Source: Ruegeria arenilitoris (GTDB taxonomy: Bacteria > Pseudomonadota > Alphaproteobacteria > Rhodobacterales > Rhodobacteraceae). Taken from it: a stretch of DNA of 64,000 nucleotides. Made by a program: the position numbers and the translations under genes. The stretch lies in NCBI RefSeq assembly GCF_042675705.1, contig NZ_JBHTJJ010000001.1, one strand, 5' to 3'. Numbering within the stretch: the first letter of the stretch is position 1; every line of letters starts with the position of its first letter. Below are positions 1 to 7,542 of this stretch, in pieces. The notes below the pieces were generated by a model. That model searched no databases, had not been told where the DNA came from, and saw only the letters and a list, made by a program, of their open reading frames with translations.

Positions 1-1
1 C

Positions 2-538
2 ACGCCGGTTCGCGAAGCAGCGCTGATGCTGGAAAGCAAAGGCCTGTTGGAAATGCGGCCGCGCAAAGGGGTGCGGATCCTGCCGGTATCTCCGGATGAC
101 ATGCGCGAGATATATGACATTCTGACCGAGTTGGAGAGCCTTGCAGCCGAACGCGCGGCCCAGGCCGGATTTTCCGAACAGGACCTTCAGCCGTTGGCGG
201 ACTCGATCGCCCAAATGGATCGCGCCATCGGTGAGGAAGACCTGGAGGCCTGGGCCAAGGCCGACGACCTGTTCCACCGCGAGCTTGTCCGGTTGGGTGG
301 CAACCGACGGGTGGAAAGTATCGTTTCCATGATGAGCGACCAGGTCCGCAGGGCGCGGGCCTCGACCCTGTTCATTCGCCCGTTACCGGTCAAATCGAAC
401 GAGGATCACCGTGCGGTCTATACCGCAATCCGTGACGGCAAACCTGAGGTTGCGCGCGACCGGCATCGCCAGCACCGGCTGCATGCCAAATCCGTCATCA
501 TCGACATCTTGGAAAAGCATCGGCTGAACAAGCTGTAG
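2..538 (+). CDS. GntR-family (FadR/FCD) transcriptional regulator, 5' truncated by window edge
   Basis: The reading frame is open from base 2 and begins inside the winged helix: TPVREAA followed by LESKGLLEMRPRKGVR is the typical end of a GntR DNA-binding domain. The rest (about 145 residues) is an all-helical FCD ligand-binding domain, with the usual HRELVRLGGN segment and a C-terminal HRRHRLHAK-like helix. Such proteins are mostly repressors of carboxylate or amino-acid catabolic operons and are released by a small acid. The true start lies upstream of the window. The ATG at 26 is internal to the domain and is not the start. The ligand cannot be told from the sequence, and the next gene (a glycosyltransferase) gives no clear target. 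Confidence 0.85.
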   Translation, partial: TPVREAALMLESKGLLEMRPRKGVRILPVSPDDMREIYDILTELESLAAERAAQAGFSEQDLQPLADSIAQMDRAIGEEDLEAWAKADDLFHRELVRLGGNRRVESIVSMMSDQVRRARASTLFIRPLPVKSNEDHRAVYTAIRDGKPEVARDRHRQHRLHAKSVIIDILEKHRLNKL

Positions 539-650
539 CCAGTCAGTTCGCTCATCCCGCTGGCCGTACTTCTGCCAGTGGTGCAATCTGGACTTCCAGT
601 CCCAACAGGGGATATGGCCAATAAAGCGGCGCGATGCGAAAGGACTTCCG

Positions 651-1505
651 GTGCAGATAACCCAGCAGATGGCAGGCGACAGCGTCTATTACATCAATCT
701 GGACCGTGTGCCCGAGCGCCGGGCGTTCATGGAGGCGCAGTTTCTGAAGGCGGGCCTTGTGGGGGCACACAGGATCAGTGCGACGGATGCCAGTCAGCCG
801 GGTGCGTTGGAGCAAAACGGATATGTCGCGGGAACGGGAACGCGCTGGGGTCTGACGACCAGCGAAATCGCCTGTTTCGAAAGCCATAGATCGGTTTGGC
901 AGCGGATCGTCGATCGGAACCTTCCAGCCGCTGTCGTCTTTGAGGATGATGTGGAAATGTCCTCTGACGCTGGCCGGGTGATCACCGAAGTGCTGAACCA
1001 CCCGGAAGCCTATGATTGCGTCAAATTGGATTACTCGCCCCGGTCACTGCGCTTTGGGCCGGAGACCGGGATCGGAAATGCCCGCGTGCGCCCAATGTTG
1101 GAAATGGCGCCAAGTGCGGCGGCCTATGTTCTGTCACAGGCAGGCTGCCGCAAACTGTTGGCTTGGTCGCAGAGATATTCTGACCATCTCGATGATTTTC
1201 TGTCGTTGCCGCGCAGGGATTGGAACATGTTTCAGTGCTTTCCGGCCGTTGGTGTTCAGATGATCTGGTCGGGACGGCAGGAGCAGATCGACGAGCCGAT
1301 CAAAAGCAGTGAGCGAACCCAAAACGCCGCCACGAACAGCGGATTGGACAAGGGCCCCACTTGGTTTCGGCTGCGGCGCGAGCTTCAGTCGGCCGGCCGC
1401 AAACTGACATGGAAGCTGGGCGGTCAGGCGCGGCTTGTCCAGCGCGGCGGCATGGTGGGCTTCATTCCCTGTGCCGACGATCTGATCGTGCGCCCTTGGT
1501 CCTGA
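651..1505 (+). CDS. Glycosyltransferase family 25 (LPS/capsule sugar transferase)
   Basis: This 284-residue protein has the GT25 signature near the N-terminus (YYINLDRVPERR, residues 13-24), the SEIACFESHRSVW segment (71-83) and the acidic FEDD box (about 97-100) that binds metal and nucleotide sugar. GT25 enzymes add a sugar, often galactose, to lipooligosaccharide or another surface glycan at the cytoplasmic face of the inner membrane. The GTG at 651 is chosen because AAAGGA (638-643) lies 7 bases upstream; an in-frame ATG at 669 is the alternative. It stands alone between a GntR regulator and the globin gene, so its glycan is unknown. Confidence 0.82.
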   Translation: MQITQQMAGDSVYYINLDRVPERRAFMEAQFLKAGLVGAHRISATDASQPGALEQNGYVAGTGTRWGLTTSEIACFESHRSVWQRIVDRNLPAAVVFEDDVEMSSDAGRVITEVLNHPEAYDCVKLDYSPRSLRFGPETGIGNARVRPMLEMAPSAAAYVLSQAGCRKLLAWSQRYSDHLDDFLSLPRRDWNMFQCFPAVGVQMIWSGRQEQIDEPIKSSERTQNAATNSGLDKGPTWFRLRRELQSAGRKLTWKLGGQARLVQRGGMVGFIPCADDLIVRPWS

Positions 1506-1574
1506 AGTCTTTGAGCCAGTGGTGAAAAACCGAGCGGTTCCAACCATCCGCGCCGGTCGCAAGGCGCATAAACG

Positions 1575-1601
1575 TTAACAAAACTCTCGATTTGATATAA
1601 T
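1575..1601 (+). promoter_or_regulatory. Candidate sigma70 promoter of the globin-cyclase operon
   Basis: TTAACA at 1575-1580 and a perfect TATAAT at 1596-1601 are separated by 15 bases, which is short. They lie in the 133-bp gap before the globin start at 1639. The -10 is excellent and the -35 is mediocre. No other promoter-like pair is visible in the gap. Confidence 0.42.
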
Positions 1602-1603
1602 CT

Positions 1604-1627
1604 CGCAGTGTTACTGCGCGATTTTTT
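1604..1627 (+). terminator. Terminator-like hairpin in the globin-cyclase leader
   Basis: CGCAGT (1604-1609) pairs with ACTGCG (1613-1618) across a 3-base loop, and the stem is followed by CG and six T (1622-1627). It lies just downstream of the TATAAT box and upstream of the GTG of the globin gene. It could end the GT25 transcript or act as an attenuator in the leader of the next operon. The stem is short, so efficiency is uncertain. Confidence 0.4.
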
Positions 1628-1638
1628 GGGGTTTTGGT

Positions 1639-2007
1639 GTGGGTCAAACGATTTACGAGAAATACGGCGGGTTCAAAACCATCAGCCGGATCGTGATGAC
1701 ATTTTACGAAATGGCATTGGAATCGGATGAGATCGGAGGCTACTTCGAAGACATCGACATGCCTCGGTTGATCGATCATCAAACCAAGTTCGTTTCGTCT
1801 CTGGTGGGTGGACCAGCGTCTTTCAGTGATGATCGGATCGAGGCCGTGCATCGGCACCTCAACATCAGCCATGATGATTTCGACGAGATGGCTACGCTGT
1901 TCGGTGAAGCACTTTCAATTCATGGAATGACCGAAGATGACGTGCAGGTCGCGCTGGCTGCGATCGAGGGCAAGAGGGCGATCATCGTTGCCCGGGATGC
2001 GGCATGA
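1639..2007 (+). CDS. Group 1-like truncated haemoglobin
   Basis: This 122-residue 2-on-2 globin opens with IYEKYGGF and has Tyr23 in the B-helix position that usually holds a ligand-stabilising Tyr (B10). HQTKFVSSLVGGP (47-59) forms the CD/E region, and His71 in AVHRHLNIS is the expected proximal haem ligand. Truncated globins bind O2, NO or CO in the cytoplasm. Start is GTG at 1639 behind a G-rich stretch (1628-1631). Its stop overlaps the ATG of the cyclase gene by four bases (ATGA, 2004-2007), so the two are translationally coupled. That suggests the globin is the haem sensor, or a ligand scavenger, for the cyclase rather than a general NO dioxygenase. The functional link is inference; the globin call is firm. 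Confidence 0.85.
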   Translation: MGQTIYEKYGGFKTISRIVMTFYEMALESDEIGGYFEDIDMPRLIDHQTKFVSSLVGGPASFSDDRIEAVHRHLNISHDDFDEMATLFGEALSIHGMTEDDVQVALAAIEGKRAIIVARDAA

Positions 2008-3062
2008 GCATTCTGGCCATCAACGAGCATCTGCTGCGTGCCATCGGGGTCGGTGTTGCAGTATTGCGGGCCTCGGACCTGACCTTCGTGTTCCACAATG
2101 GCCCATTCGCCGAATGGTTCGGCAAGCCCGAGCCCGGTCAGACACTTTTGGATATTTTGCCGGATCTGGACCAGCGCGAGCTGGATGACGTCAAGCAATC
2201 GGGCCTGCGGTATTCGGCAGAGCTGCAGATGAAGCCGAAACGCCGCACGCTGATCTTTGCTGTAACGATTTCCTTGGCCAATGGGATGGATGAGCAGGTT
2301 CTGGTTGTCGAATGTCAGAACATCACGAAAATTCGTGAACTGGAGAGCATGATCGACAGCTATTCGACCATGGTCGAGCGCAACACCCGCGAGTTGGAAA
2401 GAGAAAAGGAACGGGTCGAACGGCTTTTGCTGAATCTGATGCCGCGCGCGGTTTATGAAGAGTTCAAAACCTTCGGCGTAGTAACGCCTCAGCTGTATGA
2501 TCAGGTTTCCGTGGTCATGCTGGATTTCGTCGGCTTTACGGATTTTGCGGCAAAAACCGACCCTACGGTCACTCTCAGTGAGTTGAATGACATCTTCACC
2601 GCCTTCGACCGGATCGTCGAACAGTTCGGCTGTGAACGGATCAAGACGATCGGCGACGCTTATCTTGCGGTGTCAGGCATGCCCGACGCCACGCCCGACC
2701 ATGCCACGGCGGTTGCGCATTGTGCGGTCCGATTTCTGCGGTATCTGGAACGGCGCAACGAAAGTCATCCGCACAAATGGCAGGCCCGGATCGGGCTTGG
2801 CATGGGGCCGGCCGTTGGGTCCGTGGTAGGGATCCAGAAATACGTCTATGACGTTTTTGGACCGGCCGTGAATATCGCATCGCGGTTGCAGGTCTTTGCG
2901 AACCCCATGAACATCGTTGCCCCGGAAGAGATGAAATACGCCCTGATCGATGAATTTCAGGTCTCGGACCTGGGTCCGGTCGACATCAAGGGGATGGGCA
3001 TGATGGATCTGATCAATGTCACCTCACGGCTGAACGCACCACATGCCAGCAGGATGTTCTGA
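2004..3062 (+). CDS. PAS-coiled coil-class III nucleotidyl cyclase (predicted adenylate cyclase)
   Basis: This 352-residue soluble protein has a PAS-like N-terminal domain (about 10-106), a signalling helix/coiled coil (about 107-147, ending in LLLNLMP as in soluble cyclases and HNOB-linked cyclases), then a class III catalytic domain (about 165-340). Metal-binding aspartates are Asp174 (MLDFVGF) and Asp218 (IGDAY). The purine-selecting positions read Lys214 (ERIKTIGD) and Asp283 (YDVFG), the adenylate-cyclase pattern rather than the Glu/Cys pair of guanylate cyclases. Asn290 and Arg294 (VNIASRL) complete the transition-state pair, so the enzyme should be active and make cAMP. It overlaps the globin gene upstream by four bases. 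No transmembrane segment is seen. Confidence 0.85.
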   Translation: MSILAINEHLLRAIGVGVAVLRASDLTFVFHNGPFAEWFGKPEPGQTLLDILPDLDQRELDDVKQSGLRYSAELQMKPKRRTLIFAVTISLANGMDEQVLVVECQNITKIRELESMIDSYSTMVERNTRELEREKERVERLLLNLMPRAVYEEFKTFGVVTPQLYDQVSVVMLDFVGFTDFAAKTDPTVTLSELNDIFTAFDRIVEQFGCERIKTIGDAYLAVSGMPDATPDHATAVAHCAVRFLRYLERRNESHPHKWQARIGLGMGPAVGSVVGIQKYVYDVFGPAVNIASRLQVFANPMNIVAPEEMKYALIDEFQVSDLGPVDIKGMGMMDLINVTSRLNAPHASRMF

Positions 3063-3065
3063 CGA

Positions 3066-3680
3066 TCATTCGTCGGGCGGCACCAGCCCCAACCCTCTGA
3101 GGTATATGCCGATCCCGGATTCCAAAAGGTCTTCGGGTGGGAAAGGCGAGCTGGCACCTGCATTGCGGGCATAAAGCTCTACGACACCATGGCTCATCGC
3201 CCAGATATGCGCGCTGAACATAGACGCCGGTGGGCGCTTTTCCGGCGGGATGTGTTCTGAAAGATCGGCCGCAGCCATTTCCAGAACCTCTTTTGCCCGG
3301 TTGGCGGCCAACGCCAGCTCGGGCGTCCGGTTGACCGAGATTCCGCTTTCGAACATCGAGATGTAATGGCCGGGATGCTTGCGCGCAAACGCCAGATATG
3401 CACGCCCGGTCGCTTCGAAAGCGGCCAGCGCCGAGGGCTGCCCCTTGTCATAGGCATACTGCATGAGGTCCGCGAACATCTCGAACCCCTGACGGGCCGC
3501 CTCGGCGATCAGATCCTCGCGACCCTGATAGTGTCGGTAAACCGCGGCTGGGGTGACACCGGCCCGTTTTGCGGCTTCAGACAGGGTGAAGCCGGTCGGA
3601 CCTTTTTCCTCGATCAGCGAGAGGGCGGCGTCGATCAGCGCCTGTTTAAGATTCCCATGGTGATAGCCGCGTTTGGTCAT
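3066..3680 (-). CDS. TetR/AcrR-family transcriptional regulator
   Basis: This 204-residue protein starts with MTKRGYHHGNLKQAL and carries a TetR helix-turn-helix at about residues 30-52 (FTLSEAAKRAGVTPAAVYRHY). The C-terminal ligand domain is of the WHG type (HIWAMSHGVVELYARN). These proteins usually repress an adjacent efflux or catabolic gene and dissociate when a lipophilic ligand binds. The gene converges with the cyclase with only three bases between stops. Its own promoter region (3681-3803) contains two GGTC-type half elements (near 3773 and 3783), but I cannot define an operator with confidence. Target genes are unknown; PPK2 lies upstream on the same strand. Confidence 0.85.
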   Translation of the reverse strand: MTKRGYHHGNLKQALIDAALSLIEEKGPTGFTLSEAAKRAGVTPAAVYRHYQGREDLIAEAARQGFEMFADLMQYAYDKGQPSALAAFEATGRAYLAFARKHPGHYISMFESGISVNRTPELALAANRAKEVLEMAAADLSEHIPPEKRPPASMFSAHIWAMSHGVVELYARNAGASSPFPPEDLLESGIGIYLRGLGLVPPDE

Positions 3681-3803
3681 TCCGACGGCACCTGCCTGTG
3701 TTTGCGTGCTCTTTTACCAACCAGACATAATGCACGCGGGGCAGCAGGTCCAATCTTTGAGACATGATCAAAGGGACCAATGCTTGACCAAAGACGCCCT
3801 AGA

Positions 3804-4688
3804 CTACGCATCCCAGATTTCCGGTCCGCCACAAATCATCGGGTCGGGCTCGCCAACGGCTTCGACGTCCTTTTCGTCATAGTCCACGTTCGACAATACC
3901 GCCCGGATTGCCGCAAGCCGCGCGCGCTTCTTGTCGTCTGAACGGATGATCGTCCAAGGGCACAGATCGGAGTGGGAGCGTGTCAGAGTTTCGGAAATTG
4001 ACTGCGTGTATTCATCCCATTTGCCCAGACCGGCGATGTCGATAGGGCTCAGTTTCCATTGTTTCAGCGGGTCATTCTCGCGCGCGAGAAACCGATTGAG
4101 CTGTTCTGCGCGTCCGACGTTGAGCCAGAACTTGAAAAGGTGAATGCCGTCATGCACAAGCCCGATCTCCAGCGGCATGACTTGCCTGAAGAAGCGTTCC
4201 CGCTGGTCTGCGGTACAGAATCCAAACACGTTTTCGACGACCCCCCGGTTGTACCAGCTGCGATCGAAGAAAACGATCTCGCCGGCTGATGGCAGGTGCT
4301 GGATGTACCGCTGGAAATACCATTGGCTGCGCTCGGCGTCGGAGGGTTTGCTGAGGGCGACATTGCGGGCGCCACGCGGGTTCAGGTTTTCCCGGAATCG
4401 CTTGATCGTACCGCCTTTGCCTGCTGCATCCCGGCCCTCGAACACGATCGCGATGCGTTGTCCGGTTTCCTTGACCCATGCCTGCATCTTGACCAGTTCG
4501 ATCTGCAGGGCCTCCATCTGATTGTCATAGTCCTTGCGCTTCATCCTTTCCTGATATGGGTAGCTGGGGTTGAGGATGTCGCCTTTTTCAGCGTCTTCGA
4601 TGGCCTTTCGCACGCTCTCGGGAGCGTCGTTCCGAAAGTAGCTGTTGATTGCTCGGTCCGCTGCACGGGTCATGAGTTGCCTCGCCAT
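3804..4688 (-). CDS. ppk2: Polyphosphate kinase 2 (PPK2 family)
   Basis: This 294-residue enzyme has the PPK2 core: Walker A EGRDAAGKGGT (84-94), Walker B IVFFDRSWYNR (138-148) and the lid region after it. PPK2 transfers phosphate between polyphosphate and nucleoside diphosphates, favouring GTP or ATP formation. An N-terminal stretch of about 50 residues precedes the kinase domain, and the length fits single-domain class I PPK2 enzymes. Whether GDP or ADP is preferred cannot be read from the sequence. It lies on the same strand as, and upstream of, the TetR gene (123-bp gap). ATG at 4688 is the only early start. Confidence 0.9.
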   Translation of the reverse strand: MARQLMTRAADRAINSYFRNDAPESVRKAIEDAEKGDILNPSYPYQERMKRKDYDNQMEALQIELVKMQAWVKETGQRIAIVFEGRDAAGKGGTIKRFRENLNPRGARNVALSKPSDAERSQWYFQRYIQHLPSAGEIVFFDRSWYNRGVVENVFGFCTADQRERFFRQVMPLEIGLVHDGIHLFKFWLNVGRAEQLNRFLARENDPLKQWKLSPIDIAGLGKWDEYTQSISETLTRSHSDLCPWTIIRSDDKKRARLAAIRAVLSNVDYDEKDVEAVGEPDPMICGGPEIWDA

Positions 4689-4722
4689 AAAATCCAGTTT
4701 CTACTATGGATTACGGGCGGGG

Positions 4723-5676
4723 TTAACGCAAATCCGCTCGTTCGGCGACACGTTCGATCGCAGCAGCAACTTCTGGAGCGGCCACCACTTGAGGCATGTG
4801 ACCCATACCTTCAAGTTCGATCAGCTCAGCGCCGGGGATTTGTTCGATTAACCGCTCGGAATGCCAGCCCAGCCCAACTGTGGTGTCTGCCGTACCATGC
4901 ACAATTTCGGTGGGCACCGAAATCTCGGGGTAGCGCGGTTGCAGCTCGGCAACTTCGTTCAGGAGGTTGGCCCGTTGTTTTGCGTTGGCATGCATCGACG
5001 ACCGGCGGAGCGTCAGGGGCGGGCCAAAGTGCTCGGCATAGCCTTCGGGTGCCGTTTGGGGGGCAAAGACCGTATCCAGGGCCTTGTTGACGTACCAGTC
5101 CGGAACGTAGGCGGTGATCAACGGCAGGACGAGAGCATTTCCCCAGGCGGTCGAGGTAATCCGGTTGAAGGAATCGAGCGGAGTTTCCCATGGCACCGCG
5201 GCCGGGGCGATCAGGACCAGAGCCGAGATGTTGTCAGGTCGCGTCACAGCCCAGGCCAGCGATACCGACCCGCCATAGCTTTGACCGGCTACGATGGGTT
5301 TGTCGGCCCCCAGCATCGCGGCAGCTTTCTGCAGGATTTCTGCCTGCTCAACGATGGTTTCGCCCTCCGCCGAGAAGCTCTGAGAATAGCCCAGCCCCGG
5401 TCGGTCAAATACAATGACCCGAAAGGACTTTGCCAGCAACGGCGCCAGAGCAAACGTCATGTCCCGGGTATTGCCGCTGGACCCGTGGATCAGGACGACA
5501 TCCGGGCCTTCGCCAATGACGACGGCATGTACAGCAACGCCGTCGACATCCAATATCTGACCCTCTGGCGGAAACGCGGCCTCGGCCCGGGCCTCATGGC
5601 GTGCGGCAAGCCAAGCCGTCAAAGCCGCAAAAAGGGCCGCAAACAGGCCTAGGTATATCAACGACTTAATGACCAA
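4723..5676 (-). CDS. Membrane-anchored alpha/beta hydrolase
   Basis: This 317-residue protein has an N-terminal membrane anchor (about residues 4-24) followed by an alpha/beta hydrolase fold. The oxyanion motif is LIHGSSGN (62-69), the nucleophile elbow GQSYGG has Ser133, and the triad is completed by Asp264 (HGTADT) and His293 (GMGHMP). The substrate is unknown; the fold fits esterases, lipases or haloperoxidase-like enzymes acting near the membrane. The only plausible start is TTG at 5676, which lies 11 bases inside the end of the metA-like gene and has no clear ribosome site, so translation probably depends on coupling with that gene. The start is the weakest part of this call. Confidence 0.78.
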   Translation of the reverse strand: MVIKSLIYLGLFAALFAALTAWLAARHEARAEAAFPPEGQILDVDGVAVHAVVIGEGPDVVLIHGSSGNTRDMTFALAPLLAKSFRVIVFDRPGLGYSQSFSAEGETIVEQAEILQKAAAMLGADKPIVAGQSYGGSVSLAWAVTRPDNISALVLIAPAAVPWETPLDSFNRITSTAWGNALVLPLITAYVPDWYVNKALDTVFAPQTAPEGYAEHFGPPLTLRRSSMHANAKQRANLLNEVAELQPRYPEISVPTEIVHGTADTTVGLGWHSERLIEQIPGAELIELEGMGHMPQVVAAPEVAAAIERVAERADLR

Positions 5677-6583
5677 TTTTCGTCATGTCGAAAGGAGTGG
5701 TCTGGTAGATTTCGTTGATCCAGTTCCCATACAGCAGATGCGCATGGCTACGCCACCGATTCTGAGGCGTGCGGGACGGGTCATCGTCGGGATAATAGTT
5801 GATGGGTACGTTGATCGGAGTGCCATTGGCCACGTCCCGATCGTATTCCTGTTTCAGCGTGTCACTGTCGTATTCGAAGTGATTGAAGATATACAGCGCC
5901 CGGTTCTGCCGATCTTCAACCAGACACGGACCGACCTCGTCGCTGCCCAAAAGGGTCACAAGCCCTTCGGCAGCGTCGATTTCATCCTGCCGGACTTCGG
6001 TCCAGCGACTGACCGGGATCACGCAGTCATCCGAGAAACCTCGCAGGAAAGGCGAGGCCGGCGACAGGTTCCGATGCCGGAAACACCCAAACGCCTTGGC
6101 GTCCAGCATATACTTTTTGACGCCATGAAAGTGATAGATCATCGCCATACCACCCCAGCATACGCCGAAGGTCGAATGCACATTGGTTCGGGTCCATTCA
6201 AACACCTCGGTCAGTTCGTCCCAATAGGTGACGTCCTGAAATTCCAGATGCTCGATGGGGGCGCCGGTGATGATCAAGCCGTCAAATTTCTGGTCCTTCA
6301 CGTCCTGAAAAGGGCGGTAGAACTCTTCCATGTGTTCGGCCGCGGTGTTTTTCGTCTGATGCTCGGTCATGCGGATCAGGGACAACTCGATCTGCAGCGG
6401 CGTCGCGCCGATCAACCGGGCAAACTGGTTTTCGGTCTGGATTTTCTTCGGCATCAGGTTCAGCAACCCGATCTTCAGGGGCCGGATGTCCTGCCGTGCA
6501 GCCTGATCCTCGGCCATGACCATGACGCCCTCTTTCGTCAGAACGTCAAAGGCCGGGAGGTCGGACGGAATCTTGATAGGCAT
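5666..6583 (-). CDS. metAA: Homoserine O-acyltransferase, MetA family, predicted acetyl-CoA specific
   Basis: This 305-residue protein matches the MetA family end to end. It has the catalytic Cys142 (GVCWGG), His235 and Glu237 (NHFEYD), all at the usual family positions. Position 111 is Glu (GAPIEHLEF). In this family Glu111 is associated with acetyl-CoA use, while Gly at that position goes with succinyl-CoA. The product is therefore predicted to be O-acetylhomoserine for methionine synthesis by direct sulfhydrylation, despite the usual annotation as succinyltransferase. The hydrolase gene downstream overlaps by 11 bases. No riboswitch is evident in the 37-bp gap upstream. Confidence 0.9.
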   Translation of the reverse strand: MPIKIPSDLPAFDVLTKEGVMVMAEDQAARQDIRPLKIGLLNLMPKKIQTENQFARLIGATPLQIELSLIRMTEHQTKNTAAEHMEEFYRPFQDVKDQKFDGLIITGAPIEHLEFQDVTYWDELTEVFEWTRTNVHSTFGVCWGGMAMIYHFHGVKKYMLDAKAFGCFRHRNLSPASPFLRGFSDDCVIPVSRWTEVRQDEIDAAEGLVTLLGSDEVGPCLVEDRQNRALYIFNHFEYDSDTLKQEYDRDVANGTPINVPINYYPDDDPSRTPQNRWRSHAHLLYGNWINEIYQTTPFDMTKIGH

Positions 6584-6620
6584 GAGGCGGGCTTTTCCAG
6601 TTTCTTCTGAAGCGTTCTAG

Positions 6621-7493
6621 TTAGGACGCCGCGGCGCGGGTCTCAAGTGTGCTCTCGATCAACTCATCGAAATCACGGGCATCCCGCACCTTGCCGATTG
6701 CGTCGGCGGTAATGGTGACCCCCCAATTCTCAGCCATGGATTGGTATCTGGGCTGACGGTGGGCCAGGGCGCGGGCATAGGTCCAGCGGATGAAGTCGTC
6801 TGGATTGACCTCTGCCTCGGCGCAGCCGTGCTGATCAAGGTATTCCTGCCAGGTGCGCGTCAGGAAATCGGCCTGGTACGACATCGGTTTGGGGGCCTTG
6901 TCGAACCGCCGGATCAGTTCGGCCGTGTGGTCGTCGTCGCCCTTGATCCAGACCATCAGGGTCTGGCGCGACAGTTCCGACAGGACGTGGTCGGAAGGAT
7001 TGTCAGGGTCCACCCATTCGCAGATTGACCCGCCGGTGTCACAGATGAAATGCGGGTACCCGTACAGACGCTGAGCGCGATCAATGAAATATTCGGTGTC
7101 CAGCAAAGCGTGGATTTCGGCCTGCCGGAACTGCTCTTGCCGACGCCGATATTCCGGCATCGCCAGTCCACCCAGGGCCGGATTTCCGGGCTTGCCCAGA
7201 TAGGCAGCGACCGGCGTCAGGTTTTCGAACGAAATGTTGGATCCGATATAGATCGAGTCAGAGAGCAGCAGATCCCGCAGAAAGGGAACCTTCATTGCCT
7301 CGGCCTTTGCGTTGTCGGTGATGTATTCACCCATGTAACGCGTGCCAATTCGATAATCGATCGAGTAGTGGAACCAGTCGCCCGAGTCGCGAAGGATGTT
7401 TGACACGTAAGTCTTGCCCAAGCCGGACATGCCGAAAAACAGCACCTTTTTGCGCGCCGCTTCGCGCCAGTCCTTTGCCGAGCTGTAGATCAT
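6621..7493 (-). CDS. P-loop NTPase of unknown function
   Basis: The protein (about 290 residues) starts at ATG 7493, with AGGGACGG upstream; a TTG six bases earlier is less likely. A Walker A loop GMSGLGKT sits at residues 21-28 near the N-terminus, as in small-molecule kinases and adenylate-kinase-like proteins. No membrane segment is present. Distinctive later segments are FICDTGGSICEWV and LMVWIKGDDDH, where a Walker B-like strand ending in Asp precedes Gly-Gly. I do not recognise a characterised family. It lies 37 bp upstream of the MetA-family gene on the same strand, so co-transcription is likely and a link to methionine or one-carbon metabolism is possible but unproven. Confidence 0.72.
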   Translation of the reverse strand: MIYSSAKDWREAARKKVLFFGMSGLGKTYVSNILRDSGDWFHYSIDYRIGTRYMGEYITDNAKAEAMKVPFLRDLLLSDSIYIGSNISFENLTPVAAYLGKPGNPALGGLAMPEYRRRQEQFRQAEIHALLDTEYFIDRAQRLYGYPHFICDTGGSICEWVDPDNPSDHVLSELSRQTLMVWIKGDDDHTAELIRRFDKAPKPMSYQADFLTRTWQEYLDQHGCAEAEVNPDDFIRWTYARALAHRQPRYQSMAENWGVTITADAIGKVRDARDFDELIESTLETRAAAS

Positions 7494-7542
7494 GTGCAAC
7501 CGTCCCTTGTTTTGTCCTAGCTAAATCGGCCCGGCGATGGCG

